DNA from: Candidatus Aminicenantota bacterium
Lineage (GTDB): Bacteria > Acidobacteriota > Aminicenantia > UBA2199
Direction: 5' to 3'
Assembly: GCA_016934745.1 (NCBI GenBank)
Contig: JAFGSF010000038.1
Coordinates: 1 to 45,506 of the forward strand
Length of the DNA stretch: 45,506 nt
Below, piece after piece: positions 7,989-17,244 of the stretch (the first letter of the stretch is position 1; every line of letters starts with the position of its first letter). The translations under genes and the position numbers were made by a program. Below the pieces are notes generated by a model, which was given only the letters and a program-made list of their open reading frames with translations, searched no databases and was not told the DNA's origin.

Positions 7989-10148
7989 TTATAACACAGC
8001 CGGGGCTGAGAATACCTCCCTGAGCCGCAACGGCAAAAGGGTTTTTCGCAAAACCGGTTGGGAATTGGCGCAGGCCCGGGCCACGGTTTTTTCATCCGAG
8101 AGCAGGATCAGCTTTTTTCTGGCCCGCGTAATGGCCGTGTAAAAAAGCTCGCGGCTGAGCATCCGCGAATGGGAGGGCAGCAAACCCAGCACCACGATAT
8201 CATATTCCGATCCCTGGGCCTTGTGAACCGATACGGCATAGGAGAGGGTCAGTTCATCCAGCTCGTCGATACCGTATTCCACGACCGCCCCGTCATAGCT
8301 GACCAGCAATTTTTTGTCGCGGCCGTCATATTCTTCGACAATGCCGAGGTCGCCGTTGAACACCTGCTTGTCATAATCGTTCCGTGTTTGCATGACCTTG
8401 TCCAGGCGCTTGAATGCTATTTTTTCCTTTTTCAGCAAAAAAGATTCGGGGTTGAATTTTTCCTGGACCAGACGGTTGATGCGGTCGATGCCCGCATCAC
8501 CGCGGTACATGGGCATGAGTATCTGCAGGGCCGTTGAATTAAAGGGATATTCGTTCTGGTAATAGCGGATGATGGCCTCCACTTTTTCCGGGACCTGGGC
8601 TTCATTTTGCATGGGCAAAAAAATAAAATCGAGTTCAGGAGAATAGGCGGGAAAGAGCAGCGTTTCACCGTTGTTCACCCGGAAAGCATTCTCCACGATC
8701 AGGCTGTCCTGGTTCTGACGGAAGTTGCGGCTCAGGTAAATGGTCTGGAAATAGTCGCTTTCGATCATGTCGCGCAACACGTTGCCCGGCCCCACCGACG
8801 GCAACTGGTCCTTGTCGCCGATGATGATCAACTGTGTTTTGTCGGCCAGCGCCTGCAGCAAGGAGTACAGGATGGTGGAATCGACCATGGAAAATTCATC
8901 GACGATGATGGCGTCGGTTTTCAGCGGGTTCTGGGCGTTGTGGACGAACTGGCCGTTCTCGGGGTTGATTTTGAGCAAGCGGTGGATGGTCGATGCCTGG
9001 TACAGCGAGCTTTCCTCGATGCGCTTGGCGGCACGCCCGGTGGGGGCGGCGATCATGATCGATTTGCGGTTGGCTTTCAGGATTTCTATGATGGCGCGAA
9101 TGATGGTGGTTTTTCCTGTTCCCGGACCGCCGGTAATGATGGTCAGCCTGTTTTTCACCGCGGCCAGGACCGCCTCTTTCTGTTCCGCGGTCAATTCAAG
9201 GGCCAGTTTCTTGAACACGGTCTCAAAATTGACCGCCAGTTCCGGGTCGGCATCAAAGCCCCGGCTCAGCTGCCAGAGGCGTCTGGCCGACTGCTTTTCA
9301 ATCAGATCGTTCAGTGGCTTGACAATGCACTTTTGCGGGACGGCCTGGCAGTGAAGCTCGGCCCGCTCGATCATTTTTTCCAAAACAATAAAGACATCGC
9401 TGTCGGCGATGTCCAACAGCCAGGAACATTTCTTCAGCAGGTCGTCCTGTTCGCTGTACAGGTCGCCGTGCTGAAATTCACTCTGGTCCAAAACAAATAA
9501 AATTCCGGCCCGGATGCGCTGGCTGTCGTTTTTGGCAATGCCCATGGCCCGGGCGATGGTGTCGGCGATTTTAAAACCGATTCCGCGCACCCGTTCGATC
9601 AGGATATAGGGGTTGCTCTCCATCAATGCCAACGCCAGGTCGCCAAACTCGCGGAAAATCTTAAAAACCGTTTCAGGGCCGATGCCGAACGGCGTCAGTT
9701 TGACCGTCAGGTCACGCAATACCCGGCTGTCACGGACGCTCTTTTTGATTTCTTCAAGCACCGTTTTTTTCAAGCCGCTTATTTCCCGCAAGCGCTCCGG
9801 AATATTTTCCAAAACCTCAAATGTTTGCTGGCCAAAATGGTCCACAATTTTCTGGGCGGTTTTCTTGCCAATGCCCTTGAAGCGCCCCGATGACAGGTAC
9901 TTGACCATGCCGGCGCCATCCTGGGGCAGAATGAATTCAAAACGGCTGACCTTGATCTGGCTGCCGAAACGCGGATGCTCCGCTTCCTCGCCCTCGACCT
10001 CCAGGAAATCGCCTTCGTTCAGTGAGAACAGATTGCCGACGATGATCCGGCTTTCACGGGATCCGTCCAGCAGCACTTTAAATACCCCGAAACCCGTATC
10101 CTCAGAACTGAAAATCTTGCGACTGACTTTTACTTTGTAAGACGGCAA
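7989..10148 (-). CDS. recD2: RecD2-type 5'-3' DNA helicase
   Basis: This 719-residue superfamily 1B helicase is of the RecBC-independent RecD2 kind. Residues 1-75 form an OB-like N-terminal domain. Helix-hairpin-helix repeats follow (GRFKGIGKKTAQKI near 88, a second near 185 with ERVRGIGFKIADTI). The motor has Walker A GGPGTGKTT (340-348), motif II with IVDEFSMVD, motif III IGDKDQLPSVGPG, and late motifs with SYAVSVHKAQGSEY and FYTAITRARKKL. The start is TTG 10148: an in-frame stop lies just upstream and the next Met is far inside the domain. RecD2 works in replication-fork maintenance and, in some Firmicutes, in mismatch repair. Here it is the first gene of a two-gene operon with mutS, 7 bases apart. 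Confidence 0.93.
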   Translation of the reverse strand: MPSYKVKVSRKIFSSEDTGFGVFKVLLDGSRESRIIVGNLFSLNEGDFLEVEGEEAEHPRFGSQIKVSRFEFILPQDGAGMVKYLSSGRFKGIGKKTAQKIVDHFGQQTFEVLENIPERLREISGLKKTVLEEIKKSVRDSRVLRDLTVKLTPFGIGPETVFKIFREFGDLALALMESNPYILIERVRGIGFKIADTIARAMGIAKNDSQRIRAGILFVLDQSEFQHGDLYSEQDDLLKKCSWLLDIADSDVFIVLEKMIERAELHCQAVPQKCIVKPLNDLIEKQSARRLWQLSRGFDADPELAVNFETVFKKLALELTAEQKEAVLAAVKNRLTIITGGPGTGKTTIIRAIIEILKANRKSIMIAAPTGRAAKRIEESSLYQASTIHRLLKINPENGQFVHNAQNPLKTDAIIVDEFSMVDSTILYSLLQALADKTQLIIIGDKDQLPSVGPGNVLRDMIESDYFQTIYLSRNFRQNQDSLIVENAFRVNNGETLLFPAYSPELDFIFLPMQNEAQVPEKVEAIIRYYQNEYPFNSTALQILMPMYRGDAGIDRINRLVQEKFNPESFLLKKEKIAFKRLDKVMQTRNDYDKQVFNGDLGIVEEYDGRDKKLLVSYDGAVVEYGIDELDELTLSYAVSVHKAQGSEYDIVVLGLLPSHSRMLSRELFYTAITRARKKLILLSDEKTVARACANSQPVLRKTLLPLRLREVFSAPAVL

Positions 10149-10403
10149 ATTAATTTATGATAGCCGGATTGAAACCGGGACTGTCCAAAACAAAGACGTC
10201 AATACCATGCATGCGTTCTCCTGATACCGCAGAGTTGTGAAATCCCCTGCCAGGTTCTGAAAACCGATTATACCGAATCGCCGCTCAATTGGGAAGCAGG
10301 GATCGCAAGTCAAAAAAATTGATTGTCCCGCGGTAAAAAACCAGACTGCAAGAAAACAGCCAGTCGAATGTTTTAAGGCTGAAAAAAGCAATAGGAGGCT
10401 TAA

Positions 10404-10922
10404 ATGAAAAGAAAATTGTTTATTGTTGCGGTCATGCTGGTTTTCTCAGCAACCTGGTTATTGAACGCCCAGCAGGGCATGCGCGCCAGGGGCCACGAAC
10501 GCGGCCGCCAACTCCGGGGCATGCTGGCCAGCGATAACTTCATCCCGGTGCGGATGCTGCTGAAAGGCAAAGAAAAGATCGGCCTGAGCGCCGAGCAGGA
10601 AAAGCAACTCACGGCCATGAACGAGGCTCATGCGCAGTGGCTGATCAAATTCCGTGCCGATATGGAGATCCAGGCCCTGAAACTTCGCAAATGCCTGGCA
10701 GCTGACAAGATGAACCTGAAGGATGCCGAAGGGCTGATCCGCGCCCAGGCCGACATGCACGCTGAAATGCAGATTGTGCGGCTGCGCTTCCAGCAGGAGG
10801 TCAAGGCATTGCTGTCCACGGAGCAGTTGGCCAAAGTGAACGAGATGAAAAAAGAATTTGGCGCCCATTTCCGCGAAGGCATGCGTGAGCGTCGCGAAAT
10901 GCGTCGGGAACGCATGCATTAA
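10404..10922 (+). CDS. Spy/CpxP-like periplasmic protein
   Basis: This 172-residue protein starts with a signal peptide (MKRKLFIVAVMLVFSATWLLNAQ, cut near residue 22) and is otherwise helical, charged and rich in Met, Arg, Glu and Gln. An LSAEQEKQL segment near 68 and an LLSTEQLAKVNEMKKEF segment near 137 match the LTxxQ-type repeats of the Spy/CpxP/CnrX group (periplasmic chaperones and metal or stress sensors). The tail HFREGMRERREMRRERMH is basic. AGGAGG lies 7 bases before ATG 10404. The likely role is holding unfolded periplasmic proteins or sensing envelope stress. It is monocistronic and ends at a strong terminator. Confidence 0.75.
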   Translation: MKRKLFIVAVMLVFSATWLLNAQQGMRARGHERGRQLRGMLASDNFIPVRMLLKGKEKIGLSAEQEKQLTAMNEAHAQWLIKFRADMEIQALKLRKCLAADKMNLKDAEGLIRAQADMHAEMQIVRLRFQQEVKALLSTEQLAKVNEMKKEFGAHFREGMRERREMRRERMH

Positions 10923-10948
10923 ATCATCGCGTCATTCCTCCTCTCCAC

Positions 10949-10978
10949 AAAAAAGGGCGGCCCGGACCGCCCTTTTTT
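10949..10978. terminator. bidirectional intrinsic terminator
   Basis: GGGCGG (10955-10960) pairs with CCGCCC (10967-10972) around a 6-base loop, flanked by six A on the left and six T on the right. The symmetry lets it end both the Spy-like gene (plus) and the hydrogenase block (minus). It overlaps the TAA of the maturation-protease gene at 10977-10979. Confidence 0.9.
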
Positions 10979-11468
10979 ATTGATGGTGAGTTTTCAGCAA
11001 CCGCGACACATGAGTGAAAATCTCTTCAGCAAGCGGCTGGAAGCGGTTTTCAAGGCTATCGCTCATCCTCTCGGAAAACGTGCGGTTATCAAGGATTTCA
11101 ACGGCAAAAATATGGATGTCACGATCAGCAGGGAGATGCATGCCCAGGCGCCGTCCCAGTTCCAAGGCGGTCGCGAAGTTGGCATCATGGACACAATTGA
11201 GATTCATGGTTTCACGCAAACGATCGGCGGTAAAATAATGCCATAGGCCGGGCTCGGCCCCGCCACTGCGAATGGAATCGATGACGATCAGCCGGCTGTA
11301 ACCCTTCAGGATATCAAGCAGATTGAATCCGCCCAGGGAGCAATCATCGATAATGTCGAGATCGGCAAACTGTTGCAGCCTGTCTTTAAAATAACCGGCC
11401 AGGCGGATACCGATCGCATCATCGCAGAGGATGGGGTTCCCCATGCCCAAAAGCAAAATTCGCTTCAT
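10977..11468 (-). CDS. hydrogenase maturation endopeptidase (HycI/FrhD-type)
   Basis: This 163-residue protease removes the C-terminal extension of the [NiFe] hydrogenase large subunit after nickel insertion. The N-terminal signature LGMGNPILCDDAIG (residues 6-19) carries the first metal-sensing acid (Asp16 region). A second acid lies in VIDSIRSGG near 63-70, and a His lies near 93 (NCVHDANF), as in the M52 family. It is the last gene of the hydrogenase block, 19 bases after mvhA, whose product carries the matching DPCxxCxxH cleavage motif. That neighbourhood makes MvhA the likely substrate. Its stop codon sits inside the shared terminator. Confidence 0.92.
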   Translation of the reverse strand: MKRILLLGMGNPILCDDAIGIRLAGYFKDRLQQFADLDIIDDCSLGGFNLLDILKGYSRLIVIDSIRSGGAEPGLWHYFTADRLRETMNLNCVHDANFATALELGRRLGMHLPADRDIHIFAVEILDNRTFSERMSDSLENRFQPLAEEIFTHVSRLLKTHHQ

Positions 11469-11487
11469 TGACGACGCAAAAAAACCA

Positions 11488-12951
11488 TCAAATCCCCCGC
11501 CTTAGTTGCCAATGCAAGGCACCGTTTTTGTAAGCCAAGACTTCCAAGGGCATCTGTCCGGGCAGGGAGTGGGTGGCACAGCTATAACACGGGTCAAAGG
11601 CGCGAAAGGCCATTTCGATCATGTTTAGAATCCCCTGGTCCGGATCCTTTCCCGGTTTGATCAGGGCCTGGGCCACTTTTTTGGTCACCATTTGAATGGG
11701 AGCATTGTTGTTGGTGGTGCCGACGATCAGGTTGGCACTGGTGCAGATGCCGTTTTTATCACAGGTATAATGGTGGGTCAAAGTGCCGCGCATGGCTTCC
11801 ACGATACCCACACCTTCTCCGGTTATTTTTTTGGGTATGACCCGGAATTGGTCCCCGGTGATCTCCGGATCAGCGCAATAACGCTCCAGCATCTCGACAT
11901 TGTGCACCATTTCCACCAGCCTGGCCCAATGGTTGGCCAGGAGGGCCCGGCACGGTTTCCCCCCCACGGTCTGGAACATTTCCTCAAAAGCTGCCTGCGC
12001 CCGTGGCGTGGCCATGCGATCCGAAACGTTCAGCCGGGCCAACGGGGTGGCGCAGTACAAGCTGGAATCAATCCCTTCCGTAAATCCCTTCCAACCGCGT
12101 TTTTTCAGGTAGGGAAATTTCAAGTAAGACCATGATTCCACGTGTTCGGCCACAAAATCGGCGTATTCATGGGGCTGGTATTTGCAGATTTCCTTTCCCT
12201 CAAAATCAACCACCCGCACCTGCCCGTCATAGAAATTCGAGGCATTGTTTTCATCGACCAGCCCCATGGAATGGACGTCCAGCGTATAAGGACCGTTCAG
12301 GATCAAATCCACGTACTGCGGATTGCCCAGTACAATGTCCCGAAAGAGTTTCAGGGAGAAATCGGCAAATTTGCTCAGTTCCATGACCATGGGCTTGATC
12401 TTTTCCAGTTCAATCTTTTTCAAGCCCTTGGAAACTCCACCGGGCAGGCACCAGACCAGGTGGGTGAAACGTCCACCCAGCAGCTGCTGGATTTTCTGGG
12501 CCATGGCCCTGGCTTGGATCACCTGGCCGCCGATCTCCAGGCCCACTTTGGCGATCACGCCCAGGATATTGCGGATGGCCGGGTCGGCGTCGGGACCGAG
12601 GACAAAATCAGGAGCGGCCAGAGCATAAAAATGGGCTATATGGCTATGGATGTAATGCGCATGGTAGTACATGTCACGCAGTTTATGCGCCAACGGCGCC
12701 ACCTCGCCGCCAAAACAGCCGTCCACAGCCTTGGCGCTGGCCATGTGGTGGCTGGCCGGGCAGACACCGCAAATCCGGGTCATGATCCGCGGCAATTCCT
12801 CCACGGGCCGACCGACCACGAAACGTTCAAAGCCGCGCAATTCCGGGATCTGGAAGTGACAGTCCTGCACTCCACCGTCATCGGCGAGAAAGATTTCTAT
12901 TTTTCCGTGCCCTTCCAACCGGGTGATGGGATCAATGCGGATGGTTTTCAT
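11488..12951 (-). CDS. mvhA: [NiFe] hydrogenase large subunit, MvhA-like (group 3c type)
   Basis: This 487-residue catalytic subunit binds the Ni-Fe(CN)2CO centre. All four ligand cysteines are present: RICGVCPASHH (C61, C64) and DPCYSCATH (C455, C458, H461). The chain continues 26 residues past His461, which should be removed by the protease encoded next to it. N-terminal IDPITRLEGHGKIEI is typical. The cytoplasmic group 3c (MvhA/F420-nonreducing) class is inferred from the partners mvhG and mvhD and the absence of a Tat signal on the small subunit. ATG overlaps the mvhG stop codon (ATGA), indicating translational coupling. Confidence 0.93.
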   Translation of the reverse strand: MKTIRIDPITRLEGHGKIEIFLADDGGVQDCHFQIPELRGFERFVVGRPVEELPRIMTRICGVCPASHHMASAKAVDGCFGGEVAPLAHKLRDMYYHAHYIHSHIAHFYALAAPDFVLGPDADPAIRNILGVIAKVGLEIGGQVIQARAMAQKIQQLLGGRFTHLVWCLPGGVSKGLKKIELEKIKPMVMELSKFADFSLKLFRDIVLGNPQYVDLILNGPYTLDVHSMGLVDENNASNFYDGQVRVVDFEGKEICKYQPHEYADFVAEHVESWSYLKFPYLKKRGWKGFTEGIDSSLYCATPLARLNVSDRMATPRAQAAFEEMFQTVGGKPCRALLANHWARLVEMVHNVEMLERYCADPEITGDQFRVIPKKITGEGVGIVEAMRGTLTHHYTCDKNGICTSANLIVGTTNNNAPIQMVTKKVAQALIKPGKDPDQGILNMIEMAFRAFDPCYSCATHSLPGQMPLEVLAYKNGALHWQLRRGI

Positions 12952-13913
12952 AATTTCAGACTCCTTTGCAAAAATGAGGCAGGCAGGCCGAAACGATAAA
13001 GAATCGCAGTCAGATCCGGAATACCGGCAATAATCGTCTCGATCTCATGGGGGTCCTTGCTGTCGATGATCGAACCCAGGGCACTGATAAATTTGCTGCC
13101 CTGATCCATCACATCGGGTGCCGGGCCGTAGCAGCCGCGGCAGCCCAATCCGGTGTCGGGACAACGCACCCCGCAGCCGGAACGGGTCACGGGCCCCATG
13201 CACAGAATACCCTGTTCGAGCAGACATTTGTCGGGATCCTGAAGGATCTCATGGGGGCGATAAAAATGCTTGATCTTTTTTTCAGACTTGCTACGTTGGC
13301 AATCATCACACAGGTTCCGTTCCGCTGCTCCGATCGTGGAACCCGGAGGAGGCCGTTTGCCGCCGGCCAGGGCCAGAATGGACAATTTCACCTGTTCGGG
13401 CGCCGGCGGACAGCCGGGAAGACAATAATCGACCGGAACAATATCGGCCAATCGATACACCCTTTTGAAAAAATAGGGGAGTTGCAGCAGCTGTCCATTC
13501 AGGTCTGTCTCGGGAAGCGGGATTTTTTTATTTCCCGGCTCAATGGATGGATTATGCAGGTAATTCTTGGTTAAAATTTCCTCACGACCGGTCAGGTTGG
13601 CCAGTCCGGGAATCCCGCCCAGGTGGGCACAGGATCCGAAGGCAACCAGCATCTTGCTTTTGCGGCGCAGCAATTTTGCCAGATGTTCATTCTCACTGTT
13701 GCGGACGGCGCCATTGAAGAACGTCAGATCGAGTTCGTTGTCGGCCAAGGCCTCCACATCCGCGTATTTTCCGTCAACGGCGATCGGCCACAAGCGGATG
13801 TCAGCCAAAGCCGCCACGTCCAGAATGAATTCATTGGTATCCAGGACGGCGACATCACAACCGCCGCAGGCGGCTCCCCAGTACAAGGCGATCTGCAGCT
13901 TTTTCACAGCCAT
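12948..13913 (-). CDS. mvhG: [NiFe] hydrogenase small subunit, MvhG-like
   Basis: This 321-residue Fe-S subunit carries electrons from the Ni-Fe site. There is no Tat signal, so it is cytoplasmic. Cluster ligands are visible: CGGCD (C16, C19) for the proximal cluster with GSCAHLGGIP near 93-103 and DYCLPGCPPAPEQ near 162-174, then ferredoxin-like cysteines in the C-terminal half (CDDCQ; CLLEQGILCMGPVTRSGCGVRC; CRGCYGPAPD). PGCPP is the family hallmark. At 321 residues it is close to methanogen MvhG. It overlaps mvhA by 4 bases and follows mvhD after 3 bases. Confidence 0.92.
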   Translation of the reverse strand: MAVKKLQIALYWGAACGGCDVAVLDTNEFILDVAALADIRLWPIAVDGKYADVEALADNELDLTFFNGAVRNSENEHLAKLLRRKSKMLVAFGSCAHLGGIPGLANLTGREEILTKNYLHNPSIEPGNKKIPLPETDLNGQLLQLPYFFKRVYRLADIVPVDYCLPGCPPAPEQVKLSILALAGGKRPPPGSTIGAAERNLCDDCQRSKSEKKIKHFYRPHEILQDPDKCLLEQGILCMGPVTRSGCGVRCPDTGLGCRGCYGPAPDVMDQGSKFISALGSIIDSKDPHEIETIIAGIPDLTAILYRFGLPASFLQRSLKL

Positions 13914-13916
13914 GGT

Positions 13917-14351
13917 TTATCTCTCCCTCGGGTCGGCATGCAATTCACAGGCAACATGGGAAGGACCAAGAACACGGATGCGCTCGGTCATGTCCTTGAC
14001 GATATCGGCAAAACGCTGGCCTTCGCTGGCACTGATCCATTCCAGGCGCACCCGTTCATCCTCGATGCCAAAGTCTTTCAACACCTTTTTCAGCAAAGGG
14101 ATGCGGCGCATCGTCTTGTAGTTGCCCTCTGAGTAATGGCAATCACCGGGATGACAGCCGCAGATCAACACGCCGTCCGCACCGCTCACCAGGGCCTTGA
14201 CGACAAACGTAGGGTCGACGCGGGCGGAACACATCACGCGGATGATGCGAACATTGGGCGGATAGTGGATGCGGCTGGTACCGGCCAGATCGGCCCCGGC
14301 ATAAGAGCACCAGTTGCACAAAATACCAAGTATCCTGGGTTCAAAACTCAT
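13917..14351 (-). CDS. mvhD: MvhD-like [2Fe-2S] linker between hydrogenase and HdrA
   Basis: This 144-residue protein starts at ATG 14351 (AAGGAG about 9 bases upstream), overlapping the preceding hdrA-like stop codon by 4 bases. A longer frame upstream is only the overlap with that gene. MvhD features are GILCNWCSYAGADLAG near residues 9-24, VMCSARVDP near 40 and LICGCHPGDCHY near 65-76. These five to six cysteines hold the [2Fe-2S] cluster that passes electrons from the MvhG chain to HdrA in methanogen MvhADG-HdrABC. In Qmo complexes the same domain is fused to QmoB; here it is a separate protein. Confidence 0.92.
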   Translation of the reverse strand: MSFEPRILGILCNWCSYAGADLAGTSRIHYPPNVRIIRVMCSARVDPTFVVKALVSGADGVLICGCHPGDCHYSEGNYKTMRRIPLLKKVLKDFGIEDERVRLEWISASEGQRFADIVKDMTERIRVLGPSHVACELHADPRER

Positions 14352-16075
14352 CGGAGCACTCCTTCGATCTGGGCCAGAATCTGCTGATCGGTAAAATGCC
14401 TGCCCTTGATCGCGCCCGAAGGACAGGCGGCCACGCAGGCACCGCAGGCCTTGCACATGGCACTGATGACATGGCTGCGTTTCTTTTTGTCATCATATTC
14501 AATGGCGCTGTAGGGACACAGTTCGTTGCATATCCGGCAGCCGGAACAGGCATCGTCGCTGATCTCCGCATAGACGGCATCGACGGCAATTTTTCCCTTG
14601 GCGATCCTGGCCAGGATCCGGGCCGCCGCCGCCCGGGCCTGGGCAACGGTATCGGGGATATCCTTGGGAGCGACACAGGTGCCGGCAATAAAGATTCCAT
14701 CTGTGGTCGTGGCCACCGGATCGAGCTTGGGATGACTTTCGATGAACCAGCCTTCCTTGTCCTGGCTGATATTCACCAGCCGGGCCGTTTCCATCGCATC
14801 CTCCTGAGCCTCCATGCCCACCATGAGTATGACCAGATCGGCAGGAATCTCGATAAGCTCGCCCGATAATTGTTCGTTCACCTCGATGAGCATCTTGCAA
14901 TCATCTTTGGGACCGGCGCTGCGGATGATCGGATGATCGCCCTTTCCGAACATCAGGAACATGGTTTTGACTTCGGATGTGCGGCGGTAAAAATCTTCAT
15001 GCCCCTTGCCGAAGGCATGCATGTCAATGTAGAGATCGGAGACATAGCAGGAAGGAACGGCCGACTTGATCTCATGTACGTATTTCAAGGCGGTCATGCA
15101 GCATACACGCGAGCAATATCCGTGGAATTCGGCACTGCGGCTGCCCACACAATGAATGATGGCAGCATATTTGGGGATCGTTCCGTCGCAGCATTCGATC
15201 CGCCCCGCCTGCAGCATTTTTTCGAAATCAAAAGAAGTGATCACGTCGGGAAGCTTGCCATAGCCGAAATGGGTGACCCGCTCGGCGGCAAACTCCCTGT
15301 ACCCGGTGCACACAATGACGTTTCCCACCTGGATCTCCCTGATTTTGCCCGTGCCCGGACCATCATGCCCGGTCCGGGACAGCGTAGCAGTGAAATTGCC
15401 GACATAGCCCTGCAATTGCTGCAGGCGGGAATTCAAGAGCAATTCGATGTTGCCGCTGCTCCTGACCCGGGTTATCCTCTCAATCAGAAGATCGCGGGCT
15501 GAATCGAGATAGGGGGCGGTCAGGTCGACCCGGGCCAGATTGCCCCCGAGGTGATCCTGTTTTTCAAGCAGAAACACCTTTTGCCCGGCTTCCGCCAATT
15601 CCAGAGTCGCGGTCAAACCGGCAATTCCCGCTCCGATAACCAGGGTGTTGGGACACATGTCGACCGTCATCTGTTCCAGGGCTTCATGATGGACGACCCG
15701 GCGGACCGCAGCCTGGGCGAGGGCTTTGGCTTTTTCGGTCGCGGCCTGGGGATCGTCATGGACCCAGCTGCACTGCTCGCGGATATTGGCCATTTCGAAC
15801 ATGTAGGGATTGAGCCCCGCTGCCTGCAATGCGGCACGGAAAGTGCGCTCATGCATACGCGGGCTGCAGGCGGCGACCACAACCCTTTGCAGGCCATGTT
15901 CCTTGATGTCTTGTACGATCAGGTCCTGACCCGGATTGGAACACATGTATTTATAGGTGCGGGCAATCGCGACCTCGGGAAGCGTCGAGATGTACTCGCG
16001 AACCGCTTCGCAATCCACGATCTTGGCGATGTTGCTGCCGCAGTGACAGATGTAAACTCCGATTTTTGCTTTCAT
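14348..16075 (-). CDS. hdrA: HdrA-like flavoprotein 2 (complete N-terminal domain, C-terminal diferredoxin)
   Basis: This 575-residue protein has the canonical HdrA N-terminal domain: CHCG (C10, C12), YMCSNPGQ (C45) and ACSPRMHE (C70), the ligands of the N-terminal [4Fe-4S] cluster. A thioredoxin-reductase-like FAD fold follows (VIGAGIAG near 146-153, EKQDHLGG near 170), with SRVCCMTALKY near 325. The C-terminus carries two [4Fe-4S] ferredoxin motifs (CSGCRICNELCP and CKACGACVAACP, last ~60 residues). It lacks the internal ferredoxin insert present in the first HdrA-like protein. HdrA-type flavin can bifurcate electrons in methanogens. The gene lies between the QmoC-like gene and mvhD, so it probably takes electrons directly from MvhD. 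Confidence 0.9.
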   Translation of the reverse strand: MKAKIGVYICHCGSNIAKIVDCEAVREYISTLPEVAIARTYKYMCSNPGQDLIVQDIKEHGLQRVVVAACSPRMHERTFRAALQAAGLNPYMFEMANIREQCSWVHDDPQAATEKAKALAQAAVRRVVHHEALEQMTVDMCPNTLVIGAGIAGLTATLELAEAGQKVFLLEKQDHLGGNLARVDLTAPYLDSARDLLIERITRVRSSGNIELLLNSRLQQLQGYVGNFTATLSRTGHDGPGTGKIREIQVGNVIVCTGYREFAAERVTHFGYGKLPDVITSFDFEKMLQAGRIECCDGTIPKYAAIIHCVGSRSAEFHGYCSRVCCMTALKYVHEIKSAVPSCYVSDLYIDMHAFGKGHEDFYRRTSEVKTMFLMFGKGDHPIIRSAGPKDDCKMLIEVNEQLSGELIEIPADLVILMVGMEAQEDAMETARLVNISQDKEGWFIESHPKLDPVATTTDGIFIAGTCVAPKDIPDTVAQARAAAARILARIAKGKIAVDAVYAEISDDACSGCRICNELCPYSAIEYDDKKKRSHVISAMCKACGACVAACPSGAIKGRHFTDQQILAQIEGVLR

Positions 16076-16083
16076 GGTGTCCC

Positions 16084-17235
16084 TCAGGCAATCCGCCGCG
16101 GAGCCAGTATCTCGCCGCCTTGCGAAGATCTACCCAGCAAGGCATCCCTCTGAACCGCCGCCAGGTACATCGCCAACGGCCGGTAGGCCAGATGCGACCA
16201 CTTGCTGAAAGGCACCTCGAGGACCAGCATCGGCACCACGCCCATCATGTGCATGATGTAAACCAGGTTGGCCGCGACCGGAAATCCAGCCCGGTGGGCA
16301 ATGTGCTGCAGCACGCCGGTCAAGGCGACGTAAACCAGCATGATCAGGAACAGCCAGTCCGATTTATGCGAGTGCTGGAACTGCGTTCTTGTCTTTTTCA
16401 GGCGGCCGTGCAGCATGAAGATCGTCGCGCCGATCAGACCGATCGACGCGGCATAACCGAAGGTGTGGACGGTCCATCTGATTTCAGGCCCGGATTGCAT
16501 GGTCGGGAGAAAAAACATGATCAGGACCAGCATGGTCAGATAGCTCGCGACCAGCAGCAAATGGATCAGCCAGAGCCCATTGCGCTCCTGGCAGGTGCGG
16601 AAGCGATTCTGGGTCAGGAAGTGCCAGGGAAGCTGCGGCAGGTGTTTCAGGTACATGAACAGGTTTGGTTTTGGCCCGTCCTTCGAGCCGAATACCAGTC
16701 GCCACATATGCAGGGAATTGACAAAGAGCAATGCCGCCAGCACGCCGGCCATGCTCCAGTCGAACAGATGCACTGCCGAACTGGGAAGGAATGCTCCGGG
16801 GCCCGAATAGACATGGATGTCACCCCGCAGCATGCCGAAGAGAAAAAAAGCGACTCCCGTCAGCAGGGCCAGCACCAGAATGGCGATCATCTCCGCCTTC
16901 CATGACCGGTAAAACAATCGGGAAAGGCCGGTTACGTCATAGCGCGAAGTCAACCAGCGGCGCAGGCTCATCATGGTTTCACCCGGTTCTGCGCCCCGCG
17001 GACACTGTTCCGAACACTGGCCGCAGTAGTAACACAGCCAGGGCTCCAGCGACCGTTCCAGCTTTTTTTCCAGCCCCATCTGCAGGTTGCGCATGGGTTT
17101 GCGTGGAAACACATTGAATTCATCGGCATGCGGGCATACGGCTGAACAATTTCCGCAATGATAGCATAGTTGTACGTCTTCCGCTCCATACACTGCCAGA
17201 TCGTCAATGATTTTCGGATTGACGCGAATCGCCAT
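16084..17235 (-). CDS. qmoC: QmoC-like membrane subunit: HdrC-type ferredoxin fused to cytochrome b
   Basis: This is a 383-residue fusion. Residues 1-95 are HdrC-like with two complete CxxCxxCxxxCP motifs (C24/27/30/34 and C68/71/74/78). From about residue 112 come five to six hydrophobic helices, with histidines placed for heme b (HLFDW near 153, HMWRL near 176, HLLLVASYL near 225, HTFGY, HGRLKK, HIAHRAG near 315). This is the QmoC/HdrE architecture, which lets a cytoplasmic Hdr-like module exchange electrons with menaquinone. There is no HdrB-type CCG domain in it or nearby. It sits between the two hdrA-like genes with 9-base gaps, so it is a core subunit. Its function is inferred from Qmo; no aprAB is present here. 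Confidence 0.85.
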   Translation of the reverse strand: MAIRVNPKIIDDLAVYGAEDVQLCYHCGNCSAVCPHADEFNVFPRKPMRNLQMGLEKKLERSLEPWLCYYCGQCSEQCPRGAEPGETMMSLRRWLTSRYDVTGLSRLFYRSWKAEMIAILVLALLTGVAFFLFGMLRGDIHVYSGPGAFLPSSAVHLFDWSMAGVLAALLFVNSLHMWRLVFGSKDGPKPNLFMYLKHLPQLPWHFLTQNRFRTCQERNGLWLIHLLLVASYLTMLVLIMFFLPTMQSGPEIRWTVHTFGYAASIGLIGATIFMLHGRLKKTRTQFQHSHKSDWLFLIMLVYVALTGVLQHIAHRAGFPVAANLVYIMHMMGVVPMLVLEVPFSKWSHLAYRPLAMYLAAVQRDALLGRSSQGGEILAPRRIA

Positions 17236-17244
17236 TTGGCCTCC

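Noticed and set aside
5345..9500. Long plus-strand open frames opposite mutS and recD2 (for example 5345-6091 and 8607-9500)
   Set aside because: They mirror the codon pattern of well-supported minus-strand genes, have no plausible domains and lack ribosome sites.
12142..12999. A 285-codon plus-strand frame opposite the hydrogenase large subunit
   Set aside because: Composition (His/Gly/Gln-rich) is typical of an antisense shadow; mvhA on the other strand is certain.
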